Made by a program: the position numbers and the translations under genes. Positions 33,327-41,917 of a stretch of 64,000 nucleotides of DNA are shown in pieces. Under the pieces are notes generated by a model. It made no database searches and was not told where the DNA came from. It saw only the letters and a program-made list of their open reading frames with translations. Positions within the stretch are counted from its first letter, which is position 1, and the number at the start of each line of letters is the position of its first letter. The stretch is from Brevibacterium antiquum CNRZ 918 (GTDB taxonomy: Bacteria > Actinomycetota > Actinomycetes > Actinomycetales > Brevibacteriaceae): positions 124,001 through 188,000 of the forward strand of contig NZ_FXZD01000006.1 of assembly GCF_900169145.1 (NCBI RefSeq). The letters run 5' to 3'.

Positions 33327-34706
33327 ATGTCAACCATGTATCGCGTGACCAACCCGGCAACCGGTGAGGTGGCCGAAGAATTCGCCACAGCGACCGACTC
33401 GGAGATCTTGGCCGCACTCGATCGATCCGCGACCACGTTCACCCAATGGGGCCAGACGAGTGTGGCCGACCGCGCCGCGATCCTCACCCGTGTCTCCGAG
33501 ATCTACGCCGAACGGGCCGAGGAGCTGGCCGGGGTCATCCAATTGGAGATGGGCAAGGCGGTCCCCGAAGGCAAGGGTGAGGTCGGGCTGAGCTCCGCCA
33601 TCTACCGCTACTTCGCCGACAACGCCGAAGCATTCATGGCCGATGAGCCCGTGCGCGGACCCGAGGACGGCACTGCGATGATCCGCCGCAAGCCGGTCGG
33701 ATCACTGCTGGGCATCATGCCCTGGAATTTCCCGTACTACCAGGTGGCGCGCTTTGCGGCCCCCAACTTGGCACTGGGCAACACGATTCTGCTCAAGCAC
33801 GCCCCGCAGTGCCCCCGTTCGGCTCAGATCATGGAAGAGATCTTCATCGAGGCAGGACTGCCCGAAGGTGCCTATATCAACATCTACGCGAGCAACGAGC
33901 AGGTTGCCGACCTTATCCTGCCCGACCCACGCAATCACGGAGTGTCCCTGACCGGGTCCGAACGCGCAGGCTCGGCTGTGGCCGCCGAAGCGGGTAAGAA
34001 CCTCAAGAAGGCCGTCCTCGAGCTCGGTGGATCCGACCCCTACGTCCTCCTCGACACCGACGATGTCGCGAAGTCGGCGAAGACGGCCTTCAGCTCCCGC
34101 ATGGGCAACACGGGCCAGGCCTGCAACTCGCCCAAGCGCATGATCGTCATGGATGACGTCTACGACGAGTTCCTGTCATCGATCACCGAGGCGGCTAAGA
34201 AGTTCACGCCCGAGACCCCCGGCGCTGAAGGTTCTCGCCTGTCCCCGCTGTCCTCGACCGAGGCGGCCGATCGCTTCATCGGGCAGGTCCAGGACACGGT
34301 CAAGGACGGCGCCACCCTGCTTGCCGGCGGCAAACGCTATGACGGTGGCGGTGCCTATGTCGAGCCTGTCGTCCTCGCGGACGTGGAGAAGGGCATGCGC
34401 GGTTACTACGAGGAGCTCTTCGGCCCCGCCGTCATCGTCTACAAGGTCAGCAGCGAAGAAGAGGCCGTCGAACTGGCCAATGACACCCCGTACGGTCTCG
34501 GTGCTGCTGTCTTCTCCAACGACCTGGAGCGGGCTGAGCGCGTTGGCTCCCAGATCGACTCCGGCATGGTCTTCCTCAACACCCCGGAAGGCTCGCGTGA
34601 GTACCTGCCCTTCGGCGGTGTGAAGCGCTCGGGTGTTGGTCGTGAGCTCGGGCCGCTGGCCATGGACGAGTTCGTCAACAAGCAGATGGTGTTCACGAAG
34701 AACTGA
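33327..34706 (+). CDS. NAD(P)-dependent succinate-semialdehyde/aldehyde dehydrogenase
   Basis: Aldehyde dehydrogenase superfamily, 459 residues, close to the short Sad/YneI-type succinate-semialdehyde dehydrogenases. Landmarks: RKPVGSLLGIMPWNFPYYQVAR (cofactor region with the PWNFP motif), GSERAGSAVAAEAGKNLKK, general base E232 in LELGGSDPYV, nucleophile C266 in NTGQACNSPKR, and EELFGPAVIVYKV and FGGVKRSGVGRELG at the end. ATG 33327 follows GAGG; an in-frame extension upstream crosses the SnoaL-like gene and is rejected. This intact enzyme may replace the broken GabD-type copy at 20154. A clear hairpin follows at 34741. Confidence 0.93.
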   Translation: MSTMYRVTNPATGEVAEEFATATDSEILAALDRSATTFTQWGQTSVADRAAILTRVSEIYAERAEELAGVIQLEMGKAVPEGKGEVGLSSAIYRYFADNAEAFMADEPVRGPEDGTAMIRRKPVGSLLGIMPWNFPYYQVARFAAPNLALGNTILLKHAPQCPRSAQIMEEIFIEAGLPEGAYINIYASNEQVADLILPDPRNHGVSLTGSERAGSAVAAEAGKNLKKAVLELGGSDPYVLLDTDDVAKSAKTAFSSRMGNTGQACNSPKRMIVMDDVYDEFLSSITEAAKKFTPETPGAEGSRLSPLSSTEAADRFIGQVQDTVKDGATLLAGGKRYDGGGAYVEPVVLADVEKGMRGYYEELFGPAVIVYKVSSEEEAVELANDTPYGLGAAVFSNDLERAERVGSQIDSGMVFLNTPEGSREYLPFGGVKRSGVGRELGPLAMDEFVNKQMVFTKN

Positions 34707-34740
34707 TTCACTAACCGGCCAAGACTCGGTCGCTGGCCTT

Positions 34741-34774
34741 CAGGGCGCTGTCCGCAGAAGCGGGCGGCGCCCTG
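34741..34774 (+). terminator. Hairpin terminator of the aldehyde dehydrogenase gene
   Basis: A 15-bp stem (two G-U), 34741-34755 with 34760-34774, loop AGAA, followed by ATTGTATG. Confidence 0.75.
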
Positions 34775-34821
34775 ATTGTATGCTGATGCCATACACAGCC
34801 ATTTCTCAGCAGGAGGATCTC

Positions 34822-36201
34822 ATGTCGGCACAGAAGCCGTCGACCCAAGTGAACGCAGCCGCCTCAAAAGGGTTTATGCGTCCGGTCAACCGTTTCCTCG
34901 AACAGTGGATTCCGTCAGCGCTGACGTTCGCCATCGTTCTCACACTCATCGTCGCTGTTCTGGCGTTCATCCTCACCGATGCGAGTCCGGTCGATGTCGT
35001 CACAGGCTGGGGCGAGGGACTGGCCGGACTGCTCGCGTTCATGACCCAGATGTGCCTCATTCTGCTGCTCGGCCATATCCTCGCGAACACCGGTCCGGTG
35101 CAGAAGCTGCTCACATGGTTGGCCAGGGTCCCCGGCAGCCCGGCTTTCGCCTATGTCTTCGTCTTCCTCGTCGCCGCCATCGCCAGCCTTATAACCTGGG
35201 GTCTCGGCCTCGTCGTCGGTGCCCTCCTGGCCCGCGAGATCGCAGTGCAGGCCCGCAGCCGCGGGCTCAAGGTCCACTTTCCGCTCCTCGTCGCCGCCGG
35301 CTACTCCGGCTTCGTCGTCTGGCATATGGGATACTCCGGCTCCGGTCCGCTGACCGCGGCGACTCCCGATTCCTTCTTGGCCGAGTCCCTGGGTGGAGAG
35401 GTCATTCCCGTCAGCGAGACCATCTTCTCGACGTGGAACCTACTCACCATCCTCGCCGTCATCGTCGTCTGTGCCCTCCTGTTCTTCCTCGTCGCCCCGA
35501 AGAAGGACGCCCCGGTCTATGAGCTGCCGGAGTCGGTGGCGTCCGAATCGAGGACCGCCGTCGACGAGGAGGTCGTGACCCCGGCCGACCGCATCGACGC
35601 CTCCCGGATTCTCACGCTCATCGTCGGCCTCGCTCTCGTGATCTACTTGGCCATCCACTTCGCTCAGGGCGGGGGACTGACACTCGACATCGTCAACTGG
35701 TCGTTCCTCGCGCTGATCTTCCTGCTGGTGAAGAACCCCTTCGAACTCATCCATCTGACGAAGGAAGCTGCCTCGAACGTCGGTGAGATCCTGCTCCAGT
35801 TCCCTCTCTACGCGGGCATCCTCGGCATCATGTCCACAACCGGTCTCATCGCTGTCTTCTCCGATGCCCTCGTCTCGATCGCGAACCCGACGACCTTCGG
35901 CGTCCTGGCTCTGCTCTCGGCCGGACTCGTCAACTTCTTCGTCCCCTCCGGTGGCGGTCAGTTCGCTGTTCAGGGGCCGATCATGCTCGATGCGGCCAAT
36001 CAGCTGGGCGTCGACCCGTCGGTTGCGATCATGGCCGTCTCCTATGGTGATCAGTGGACGAACATGCTCCAGCCGTTCTGGGCTCTGCCGGTGCTGGCGA
36101 TCGCGGGTCTGAAGATGCGCGACATCCTCGGCTACACCTCGGTGATCTTCATCGGTTCCGGAGTGGTCATGGCTGCCGCATTGCTGCTTGTATCTCTATG
36201 A
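34822..36201 (+). CDS. AtoE-type short-chain fatty acid transporter
   Basis: A 459-residue membrane protein of the AtoE family, which carries short-chain acids such as acetoacetate or butyrate. About ten to twelve hydrophobic spans are visible. Family markers are FLEQWIPSALTFAIVLTLI near the start, LITWGLGLVVGALLAREIA, HMGYSGSGPLTAATPDS, VNFFVPSGGGQFAVQGPIM and MAVSYGDQWTNMLQPFWALP. ATG 34822 has AGGAGG six bases upstream; a longer in-frame start overlaps the terminator and is rejected. Its place next to semialdehyde dehydrogenase and acyl-CoA enzymes suggests uptake of a short-chain acid substrate. Confidence 0.92.
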   Translation: MSAQKPSTQVNAAASKGFMRPVNRFLEQWIPSALTFAIVLTLIVAVLAFILTDASPVDVVTGWGEGLAGLLAFMTQMCLILLLGHILANTGPVQKLLTWLARVPGSPAFAYVFVFLVAAIASLITWGLGLVVGALLAREIAVQARSRGLKVHFPLLVAAGYSGFVVWHMGYSGSGPLTAATPDSFLAESLGGEVIPVSETIFSTWNLLTILAVIVVCALLFFLVAPKKDAPVYELPESVASESRTAVDEEVVTPADRIDASRILTLIVGLALVIYLAIHFAQGGGLTLDIVNWSFLALIFLLVKNPFELIHLTKEAASNVGEILLQFPLYAGILGIMSTTGLIAVFSDALVSIANPTTFGVLALLSAGLVNFFVPSGGGQFAVQGPIMLDAANQLGVDPSVAIMAVSYGDQWTNMLQPFWALPVLAIAGLKMRDILGYTSVIFIGSGVVMAAALLLVSL

Positions 36202-36437
36202 GAGCAGTCCGCCTCGATCCGCGAAGGAGCGATTTCTGCAGTCTTCGACGGCTTCTAAGGGCTCGCGAGATGTTATCGCCGATTGCTCAGCCTCTATTCG
36301 ACCTCTGACGCTTACGGTATGGTAGCCTCCATGGTGGTCTCAACCGGTAAGACTGATCGGTCATACCCCGCGAGGCCGATGTGCAGGAATGAACAAGCTG
36401 AGGAGTATGCAATTCCGTCCGACGAAGGAGCGAGCAG

Positions 36438-38507
36438 ATGACAGCCACAGATGACAGACAAGCAGAGAAGCCGAGTGGCGGCGCGAAGAAGGTGCTGCCG
36501 CCCGTAAACAAACGGGTCTTCATTGCCGCAGCGATCGGTACCCTGGCCATCACGGTCTGGGCATTCTTCGCCCCGGAGAACGCTGAGGGAGTGCTCGGCG
36601 CCGTCGTCGGTTGGACCTCGGACTGGTTCGGATGGTTCTACGTCCTCCTCGTTGCCATTGTGCTTGTCTTCGTCATCTACCTCGCGGCGTCGAGGTACGG
36701 ATCGACGAAGCTGGGCCCTGAACACTCAAAGCCTGAGTACGGGCTTTTGGCCTGGGCATCGATGCTCTTCGCCGCCGGGATCAGCACCGACCTCATGTTC
36801 TTCGCAGTCGCCGAACCCGTCACCCAGTACCTCGCCCCACCGAGCACCCAGCCGGAGACGGTTGAAGCGGCACGGGAAGCAACCGTGTGGACTCTGTTCC
36901 ACTACGGACTCAGCGGATGGGGCCTCTACGCACTCATGGGAATCGCGCTGGCGTACTTCGCCTATCGGATGAACATGCCTCTGGCCATCCGTTCTGCGCT
37001 GGCTCCGATCTTCGGCAAACGCGTTCACGGAACCTTAGGTGACTCGGTCGATTTCGCGGCGCTGCTGGGAACTATCTTCGGTGTGGCCACCTCGCTGGGA
37101 ATCGGTGTGGTCATGGTCAACGTGGGTCTCAACTCCATCTTCGGCCTCCCGATCAATCCCACTTCCCAGATCGGCATCGTCTTGGTCGGAATCGCCGTGG
37201 CGACGCTGTCGGCCGTTTCCGGCGTCGACAAGGGCATCAAATTCCTCTCGATCCTCAATGTGTTCTTCGCGATCGCGCTGAGTATTTGGGTGCTCATTGC
37301 CGGCAACACCCAGTTCCTTCTCAATGCTTTCGTCCTCAACGTCAGCGATTTCGTGCGTCTGTTCCCGAACATGGTCGGCCAGACCTTCGCCTTCGAAGAC
37401 ACCGGAACATGGATGACCGACTGGACTCTGTTCTTCTGGGCCTGGTGGATTGCTTGGGCGTCATTCGTCGGCCTCTTCCTCGCCCGCATCTCGCGTGGCC
37501 GCACGATCCGCCAGTTCGTCCTCGGTACCCTGACGATTCCCTTCGTCTACATCTTCATGTGGATATCGATCTATGGGAACTCCGCGGTGGATCTCATCCG
37601 GAACGGCGACAAGGAGTTCGGCGAAGCGACGATGCTCAATCCCGAGGGCGGCTTCTATGAACTGCTGGCAAACTACCCGGCGTTCACCGTCGTGGCAGCG
37701 ATGGCGACGATCACCGCGCTGTTGTTCTACGTCACCTCGGCCGACTCGGCTGCGCTGGTCATGGCGAATCTGTCCTCACACCTTCCTACACCACAGGACG
37801 ACGGTCGCCCCGGTCTGCGCATCTTCTGGGCTGTCGCCACTGGAGCCCTGACGATCGCTATGCTCATCGTCGGGGGGATCGGGGCATTGCAGAACGCCAC
37901 TGTCATCATGGGTCTGCCATTCGCGTTCGTCGTCATCCTCGTCATGATCGGACTCTACAAAGCACTGCGAGTTGAAGCGCACCGAGTCGACAGCGTCGAT
38001 CAGAGCCTGCCTGCATCGTTGGCGCGACGCTCCCGTGCCGAGTCGGGGCAAGAGTCATGGCAGCATCAGCTCGGCCGTGTCCTCTCATTCCCCAGTGGAA
38101 ACAAGGCGCGCGACTTCGAGCGCGAGGTCCTCATCCCCACCCTGGAAGAGGTCGCCGTAGAGCTGGGCGAACGCGGTGTATCCGCCCATTGCGGTCGAAC
38201 CGACTCGGAGGGACACTTCGTTCAGGATGGTGAACTCATCCAGCTCGAGGTCGACGGTCAGGGAGAATACCCCTTCCGCTACCAGATCTGGCCGCACAAG
38301 GTCAGTGTCCCGTCTTTCGGTGGGCATGTTCCGCGCGGGACCGAGGACTACTACCGGATGGAGGTCTACCTTGATGGCGGCGCCGGGCAGGGCTACGACA
38401 TCATGGGCTATTCGAAGGAGCAGCTCATCGACGATGTCCTCGACAAGTACGGTCGACATGTGGAGTTCCTGCAGCTGCAGGAGAACATCGCCCACAACGA
38501 TGAGTGA
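36438..38507 (+). CDS. BCCT-family transporter (BetT-like, long C-terminal tail)
   Basis: Betaine/carnitine/choline transporter of 689 residues. The core has twelve spans (about 25-515). The family tryptophan segment is WWIAWASFVGLFLARISRGRTIR (about 334-356), and the early loop AAGISTDLMFFAVAEPVTQY (about 111-130) resembles the DLMFF variant of H+-coupled choline carriers rather than the GMGIG form of Na+-coupled BetP. A cytoplasmic tail of about 170 residues (about 520-689) follows, as in E. coli BetT, where the tail serves osmotic control. Likely substrate: choline, betaine or carnitine. GAAGGAG lies seven bases before ATG 36438. No betaine-synthesis genes are in the window. Confidence 0.92.
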   Translation: MTATDDRQAEKPSGGAKKVLPPVNKRVFIAAAIGTLAITVWAFFAPENAEGVLGAVVGWTSDWFGWFYVLLVAIVLVFVIYLAASRYGSTKLGPEHSKPEYGLLAWASMLFAAGISTDLMFFAVAEPVTQYLAPPSTQPETVEAAREATVWTLFHYGLSGWGLYALMGIALAYFAYRMNMPLAIRSALAPIFGKRVHGTLGDSVDFAALLGTIFGVATSLGIGVVMVNVGLNSIFGLPINPTSQIGIVLVGIAVATLSAVSGVDKGIKFLSILNVFFAIALSIWVLIAGNTQFLLNAFVLNVSDFVRLFPNMVGQTFAFEDTGTWMTDWTLFFWAWWIAWASFVGLFLARISRGRTIRQFVLGTLTIPFVYIFMWISIYGNSAVDLIRNGDKEFGEATMLNPEGGFYELLANYPAFTVVAAMATITALLFYVTSADSAALVMANLSSHLPTPQDDGRPGLRIFWAVATGALTIAMLIVGGIGALQNATVIMGLPFAFVVILVMIGLYKALRVEAHRVDSVDQSLPASLARRSRAESGQESWQHQLGRVLSFPSGNKARDFEREVLIPTLEEVAVELGERGVSAHCGRTDSEGHFVQDGELIQLEVDGQGEYPFRYQIWPHKVSVPSFGGHVPRGTEDYYRMEVYLDGGAGQGYDIMGYSKEQLIDDVLDKYGRHVEFLQLQENIAHNDE

Positions 38508-38585
38508 CGAGATCGAACTGAGCGCCAGCGTCGTCTGATGCCTGTTGGCGTCTGACGTTCGCCTCGCAGAGTCCCTGGTCTGCCA

Positions 38586-38635
38586 GACTGAGCCCGGCTT
38601 CTGTCCCCGTTGGGGGGCAGGTGCCGGGCTCAGTC
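38586..38635. terminator. Bidirectional hairpin between BCCT and nadX-like genes
   Basis: 13-bp stem GACTGAGCCCGGC (38586-38598) with 38623-38635 and an inner CTG-CCCC/GGGG-CAG pairing. It overlaps the last codons of the convergent minus-strand gene. Confidence 0.7.
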
Positions 38636-39514
38636 GCGTCTGAGACCTGCCATGCATGTCCGCAGGGTCCGAGCGACCGATAGGGCGGTAAGGCCGCTGG
38701 TGGCCGGGTTCTCCGGGCTCGGCGTCGATGAGATCGAGAAGGCGAATTCGCCGGCCGGTCCGGTGGCGGTGATTTCATGGTGTGAGTCCTCTTGACGAGG
38801 ATCCGCACGGATCTCGACGCCTGTCCGGTGCAGGGCCGCTTCCATGAGTTCGTCGTCTGCGACCGCACCGAATCCGAGTCCGCGCGTCGCCCACGCGAGC
38901 GCCACGGTGATGTTGACGTTGGCGGGGAACTTCACGATTGCCTCGGCGGGGGTACCAGTGAAGATCGTCAGTGGACCTGCAGCCGGAGTCAGCTGATTCA
39001 GCCGGCGGATCTCCTCTGCGTTCATCCAAGGCTGCACAAGGCCGCGAGGAGCCTTCGCCGTGGTGATGGACACCTCGTTGAGCGCCTGCGCTTGAGCCGC
39101 AGCCTCGAGAACATCCAGTCCGCCGATTGCACCATTCGTCACGTGGAGGTCACCTGGCCCTGCCAGAAGTGCCCGTCGGGTCGATTGATCCGCAAGGGCC
39201 CCGACGCTCGTGAGGACGAAGGGAATGCCGGCGGCCACGGCCGCCGGCCCAAAGCTCTTGGCAGCCGGACCCCCTGCACATTCGACGACGACGTCGGCCG
39301 TGAGTCCGGACCAGCGCGAGTCCTCGGGCGAGTCGACCTGGACGAGCTCGGCTCCCAGACCATGGTGCTCGGTGTGTTTGCCCAGGTCGCGGACCAGCGC
39401 CGTCAAAGTCAGCCGACCAGTCGAGATCTCCGGGCGCAACAGGCGAGCGACATGTCGACCGATCGCCCCGAACCCGATCATCAGCACTGATTGCACTTCA
39501 CCGACTGGCCTCAT
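38630..39514 (-). CDS. L-aspartate dehydrogenase-like protein (NadX family)
   Basis: NAD(P)-dependent dehydrogenase of the aspartate dehydrogenase family, which can form iminoaspartate for NAD synthesis. It has 294 residues: an N-terminal Rossmann motif VLMIGFGAIGRHVARLL, then VVVECAGGPAAKSFG. The family signature GAIGGLDVLEAAAQAQ is followed by TPAEAIVKFPANVNITVALAWATRG, the active-site helix. No nadA or nadC genes are adjacent, so it may instead act on another amino acid. ATG 39514 is preferred to a GTG 15 bases upstream. It diverges from the tag-like gene by about 90 bases. Confidence 0.85.
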   Translation of the reverse strand: MRPVGEVQSVLMIGFGAIGRHVARLLRPEISTGRLTLTALVRDLGKHTEHHGLGAELVQVDSPEDSRWSGLTADVVVECAGGPAAKSFGPAAVAAGIPFVLTSVGALADQSTRRALLAGPGDLHVTNGAIGGLDVLEAAAQAQALNEVSITTAKAPRGLVQPWMNAEEIRRLNQLTPAAGPLTIFTGTPAEAIVKFPANVNITVALAWATRGLGFGAVADDELMEAALHRTGVEIRADPRQEDSHHEITATGPAGEFAFSISSTPSPENPATSGLTALSVARTLRTCMAGLRRD

Positions 39515-39606
39515 GAGATCAGGGTACACAGTGGCACGGACACGGTGATGTCAGTGCCGCAGAGTAGCGTTGCGGTGTGGATGACAGAGGCAGGGGAGAG
39601 GCGCAG

Positions 39607-40251
39607 ATGGCAGAGGCAATGGGCGATGAAGGCAAGGCCGCTGACGGGGAGAAGGCCGCTGACGGGGCGATCGTGGGTGAAGATGGCCTGGCGCGCACGC
39701 CGTGGGCCTATGGCGACCCGCTTCTGCTCAGCTACTACGACACCGAATGGGGAATGCCCGTCCGTGACGAGTCCGGGATGTTCGAGCGACTCAGCCTCGA
39801 AGGTTTTCAGGCGGGACTGTCGTGGTTGACGATTCTGAAGAAGCGCGAGCGTTTCCGCGAGGTATTCAAAGGCTTCGACGCCGAAACGGTCGCCGGGTTC
39901 GGCGAATCCGAGATCGAATCCCTGCTCGACGATCCCGGCATCATTCGTCATCGGGGGAAGATCGAAGCCTGCATCGGCAACGCGAGAGCAACTCTGGCGA
40001 TGCGCGAAGAGGGTGGAATCGGCGATTTCATCTGGACCTTCCGACCGGAGACGACCCCGCGCCCGCGCACGCTTCGCGAGATGCCCACGAAGTCTCCTGA
40101 ATCGCTGGCGCTGTCGAAGGCGCTGAAGAAGAAGGGATTCCGATTCGTCGGACCGACCACCATGTTCGCGCTCATGGAAGCTGTCGGTATGGTTGATACC
40201 CACGTCCTCGGATCCCATCGTCGAGGTACGTCCGGAGTCTGGAACGACTGA
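39607..40251 (+). CDS. 3-methyladenine DNA glycosylase I (Tag) family, zinc ligands altered
   Basis: Base-excision repair glycosylase of the Tag family, removing 3-methyladenine from DNA. It has 214 residues. The first 25 residues are an extension with a duplicated KAADGE-type unit encoded by an 18-base repeat. The core follows: PWAYGDPLLLSYYDTEWG (32-49), LSLEGFQAGLSWLTILKKRE (63-82, putative catalytic E65), GFRFVGPTTMFALMEAVGMV. Three of four zinc ligands of E. coli Tag are changed: Cys to T31, His to Y44, Cys to S203; H199 remains. Such zinc-less forms exist in other bacteria, so it may still be active. GGGAGAGG lies before ATG 39607; the Nudix gene follows after 17 bases. Confidence 0.88.
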   Translation: MAEAMGDEGKAADGEKAADGAIVGEDGLARTPWAYGDPLLLSYYDTEWGMPVRDESGMFERLSLEGFQAGLSWLTILKKRERFREVFKGFDAETVAGFGESEIESLLDDPGIIRHRGKIEACIGNARATLAMREEGGIGDFIWTFRPETTPRPRTLREMPTKSPESLALSKALKKKGFRFVGPTTMFALMEAVGMVDTHVLGSHRRGTSGVWND

Positions 40252-40268
40252 CCTGAGGAAAGGCTGGA

Positions 40269-40712
40269 ATGAACGATATCCGAGTCAGCGCACTTGCCCT
40301 GCGCCACCCCGAGGAGCCCCTTCTGCTCATGGTGCGCAAGGCGGGCACGACGTCGTTCATGCTCCCCGGGGGCAAGCCCGAAACCGGTGAGACCGCCGAG
40401 GCGACGATCATCAGGGAGATCAGCGAAGAACTTGGCCTCACACTCGATGCTGATCTGCTCTCGTCGTTGGGCACTTTCGCCGCAGATGCGGCAAATGAAG
40501 CCGACCACCGGGTGATCGGCGAGGTGTTCTGCTATGAGGGTCTGCCCGCTGAACTCAATGTCGAACGCATCAACCATCAGGCCGAGATCGCTGAAGCCGG
40601 GTGGTTTCCCTACGCTCCGATGCCAGCCGACACCTCGGAGCGTCAGTTTGCTCCGCTGACCCGTTTGAAAGTCATTCCGGCCATGGAGGAGCGAGGTCTC
40701 CTCACCCGATGA
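40269..40712 (+). CDS. NUDIX hydrolase
   Basis: Metal-dependent pyrophosphohydrolase, 147 residues. The Nudix box is complete: GKPETGETAEATIIREISEELGL (about 36-58), with the REISEEL metal-binding glutamates. FMLPGG precedes it. The C-terminal part has EVFCYEG and EAGWFPYAP, typical of small housecleaning Nudix enzymes. Substrate unknown; oxidised nucleotides are plausible because the gene follows the Tag-type repair gene by 17 bases and probably forms an operon with it. ATG 40269 follows GAGGAAAGG. Confidence 0.9.
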   Translation: MNDIRVSALALRHPEEPLLLMVRKAGTTSFMLPGGKPETGETAEATIIREISEELGLTLDADLLSSLGTFAADAANEADHRVIGEVFCYEGLPAELNVERINHQAEIAEAGWFPYAPMPADTSERQFAPLTRLKVIPAMEERGLLTR

Positions 40713-41101
40713 CTTTGCAGTAAGTTGTCCTGCTGCAAGATCACCGTTGATCGGACCTCGATGGCACAGTGCTGTCAGGGGATTGCAATCGTATAACTTC
40801 CAGGTGCAGTGAAGAGCGTTTGTGATCTGACCTGTCTGCCGACATGCGTTACAACGACAGGTGTCGGCCTGAGACTGCGGCGCACCCGTATGAGCACGGA
40901 ACGGTGCGCCGGCGGAGGTTGGCCGGGGTCAGGGGCGATGATCATCGCTGAAGATGTCGGTGTGCAGCCAGGCCGCCCTCGAGTCCCGGAAGAGTCGGAT
41001 TGTCAGAAGAGCGTCTTAGGAGATGGCAATGGGATTGGGTGCACTGATGGAAGAGATCGACACGACGGTGGCGACCCAGCGCTCATCTGGCGATGCGATC
41101 C
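40713..41101 (+). other. 389-base gap between Nudix and K+ uptake genes
   Basis: No convincing gene. The only frame with a plausible ribosome-binding site is a 34-codon one at 41023-41127 (AGGAG just before it; reads MAMGLGALMEEIDTTVATQR and on), which overlaps the tail of the convergent RCK gene by 26 bases. It could be real but is too short to judge. No strong hairpin or repeat was seen. Confidence 0.3.
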
Positions 41102-41830
41102 TCAATCATCTTTGTCGATGGCGCTGAAGTCCTCGACATTGCGTGGTGTGCCGGCGATGAGCATCTCGTCATCGGTGTACAGCGTCACCTCCTGATCCGC
41201 GATGTCCCAGTGCCCGTCACCGTTGCGCCGAAACGCCACGACTGTCACACCGTATGTGCCGCGCAGATCGAAGGAGCTCAAAGGCAAGTCCGAGATACGC
41301 GTCGGCGGAGTCGTGCGGGCCAGAACGAAGTCTTCACTGATCGGCAGGAAGTCCGACATGTGTCCGCGGATCAGATGAGCCAGGCGACGGCCCATGTCGG
41401 TCTCCGGGCTGATCACATTCTCGATGCCGAGCTGATCGAGTATCTCCGCATGCGTCTGGCTGATCGCCTTGGCCCAGATGTGTCCGTTCCCGATCTTCAG
41501 GATCTTCGAGGCGGTGAGGATGCTGGCTTCGAGATCGCTGCCGATGGCTATCACCACTCTGCTGACCTCTTCGATGCCGAGCTGTCGCAGAACCGCCTCA
41601 TCGGTGGAGTCAGCCCGCGACACGAAAGCCAGCGTCTCCGAGTATTGGGCCACGACCGCCTCATCGATATCGATGCCGATGACGTCGACGCCATGTGCAT
41701 CGAGTTCGGAGGCCAGTGACCCGCCGAAGCGTCCCAGGCCGATGACGGCGACTGCACCATGTCGCGCCAGTGGGCCGGGGTCGCCCAGGAAGAACGCGGC
41801 TGGCCTCGCTCGCCAGGATTTCGTTGTCAT
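41102..41830 (-). CDS. RCK-domain regulatory subunit of K+ uptake (KtrA/TrkA type)
   Basis: Cytoplasmic nucleotide-gated regulator of a K+ channel. It has 242 residues from ATG 41830. After about 25 residues comes an RCK-N Rossmann domain with VAVIGLGRFGGSLASELDAHG and the acidic IDIDE. SRADSTDEAVLRQLGIEEV and VVIAIGSDLEASILTA follow. The RCK-C domain (about 155-235) has ISDLPLSSFDLRGTYGVTVVA and DEMLIAGT. GAGGAAGGA precedes the start. It is 87 bases downstream of the channel gene on the same strand and forms the partner subunit. Confidence 0.93.
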   Translation of the reverse strand: MTTKSWRARPAAFFLGDPGPLARHGAVAVIGLGRFGGSLASELDAHGVDVIGIDIDEAVVAQYSETLAFVSRADSTDEAVLRQLGIEEVSRVVIAIGSDLEASILTASKILKIGNGHIWAKAISQTHAEILDQLGIENVISPETDMGRRLAHLIRGHMSDFLPISEDFVLARTTPPTRISDLPLSSFDLRGTYGVTVVAFRRNGDGHWDIADQEVTLYTDDEMLIAGTPRNVEDFSAIDKDD

Positions 41831-41917
41831 ATCAGTGTCCTTCCTCAATGCGTTGTGGATGCCGTTGCTGTGGAGATCCGGGGTGGTCGCGGCGGCGTAG
41901 CCTCGCCGAATCAGTGC

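Noticed and set aside
40809..41195. Protein of about 128 residues in the gap after the Nudix gene
   Set aside because: No ribosome-binding site, no recognisable pattern, and its end lies antisense in the RCK gene.
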